Assembly: GCF_039541575.1 (NCBI RefSeq)
Contig: NZ_BAABGM010000012.1
Span: 53,769 to 117,768, forward strand
Origin: Fodinibacter luteus
GTDB lineage: Bacteria; Actinomycetota; Actinomycetes; Actinomycetales; Dermatophilaceae
DNA length: 64,000 bases
Reading direction: 5' to 3'
Shown: positions 63,951 through 64,000 of the stretch, piece after piece
Layout of the letters: the number at the start of each line of letters is the position of its first letter
How positions within the stretch are numbered: the first letter of the stretch is position 1
Translations under genes and position numbers: made by a program
Notes under the pieces: generated by a model
Told to the model about the DNA's origin: nothing
What the model saw: only the letters and a program-made list of their open reading frames with translations
Databases searched by the model: none

Positions 63951-64000
63951 ACCTGAGATTCGTGTAAGAAGTCGTCCGATCGAGTCCAGGATCTCGTCGG

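Overview
The window is about 72-74% GC by eye, with GTG starts, 4-base ATGA/GTGA gene overlaps and very strong C/G third-position bias. It carries RbpA, GarA, FtsR, a polyprenyl-phosphate mannose synthase and other actinobacterial marker genes. I infer a high-GC actinobacterium, most likely Micrococcales (an Intrasporangiaceae-like genome). This is from gene content only; no 16S or tRNA gene is present.

Layout. 1-11.4 kb: end of a membrane protein gene, pta-ackA (acetyl-CoA to acetate plus ATP), an amidohydrolase, lysine 5,6-aminomutase kamD-kamE with 3-aminobutyryl-CoA ammonia-lyase (kal), then lipoprotein N-acyltransferase (lnt), a Ppm1-type glycosyltransferase and fxsA. 11.4-25.9 kb: rbpA, an MFS transporter, a secreted VanY-type peptidase, an SSB-like protein, a DUF3105-DUF305 pair, a class III aminotransferase, an RlmC-like 23S rRNA methyltransferase, a DUF1028 protein, a secreted zinc protease, a Sua5/YrdC protein, OsmC and a GCS2-family ligase. 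25.9-30.3 kb: sbcD-sbcC. 30.4-39.3 kb (minus strand): gcvP behind a glycine riboswitch, then a block matching the Mycobacterium tuberculosis Rv1822-Rv1832 order (gcvP, MerR, DUF151, FtsR, GarA, gcvH, DUF881, small basic protein, DUF881, pgsA).

40.5-48.3 kb is the most unusual part. A metallopeptidase whose C-terminal half carries five K-K-x-x-D-D hexads overlaps by 4 bases an MvdD/graspetide-like ATP-grasp ligase, followed by a small YbaY-like protein. Divergent to them lies a translationally coupled set: an S8 serine peptidase, a metallo-beta-lactamase-fold hydrolase and a frameshifted patatin. I propose that the ATP-grasp enzyme cross-links Lys and Asp side chains in the peptidase tail. This is inference from motif and synteny.

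49.9-64 kb is an accessory, decaying region: remnants of an ABC-2 permease, a histidine kinase, a membrane protein and an APH-type phosphotransferase, mixed with small regulator/membrane-protein modules (DUF2975-XRE with a palindrome; TetR with a tandem operator next to a DUF4386-like paralogue). A heptamer, GGATGCC, that is frequent in the first 49 kb is scarce here, which supports a different origin or age.

Two window-wide patterns stand out: a TA(G/C)NNT hexamer exactly 6-7 bases before the start codon of at least nine genes (leaderless promoters), and the over-represented GGATGCC/GGCATCC heptamer.
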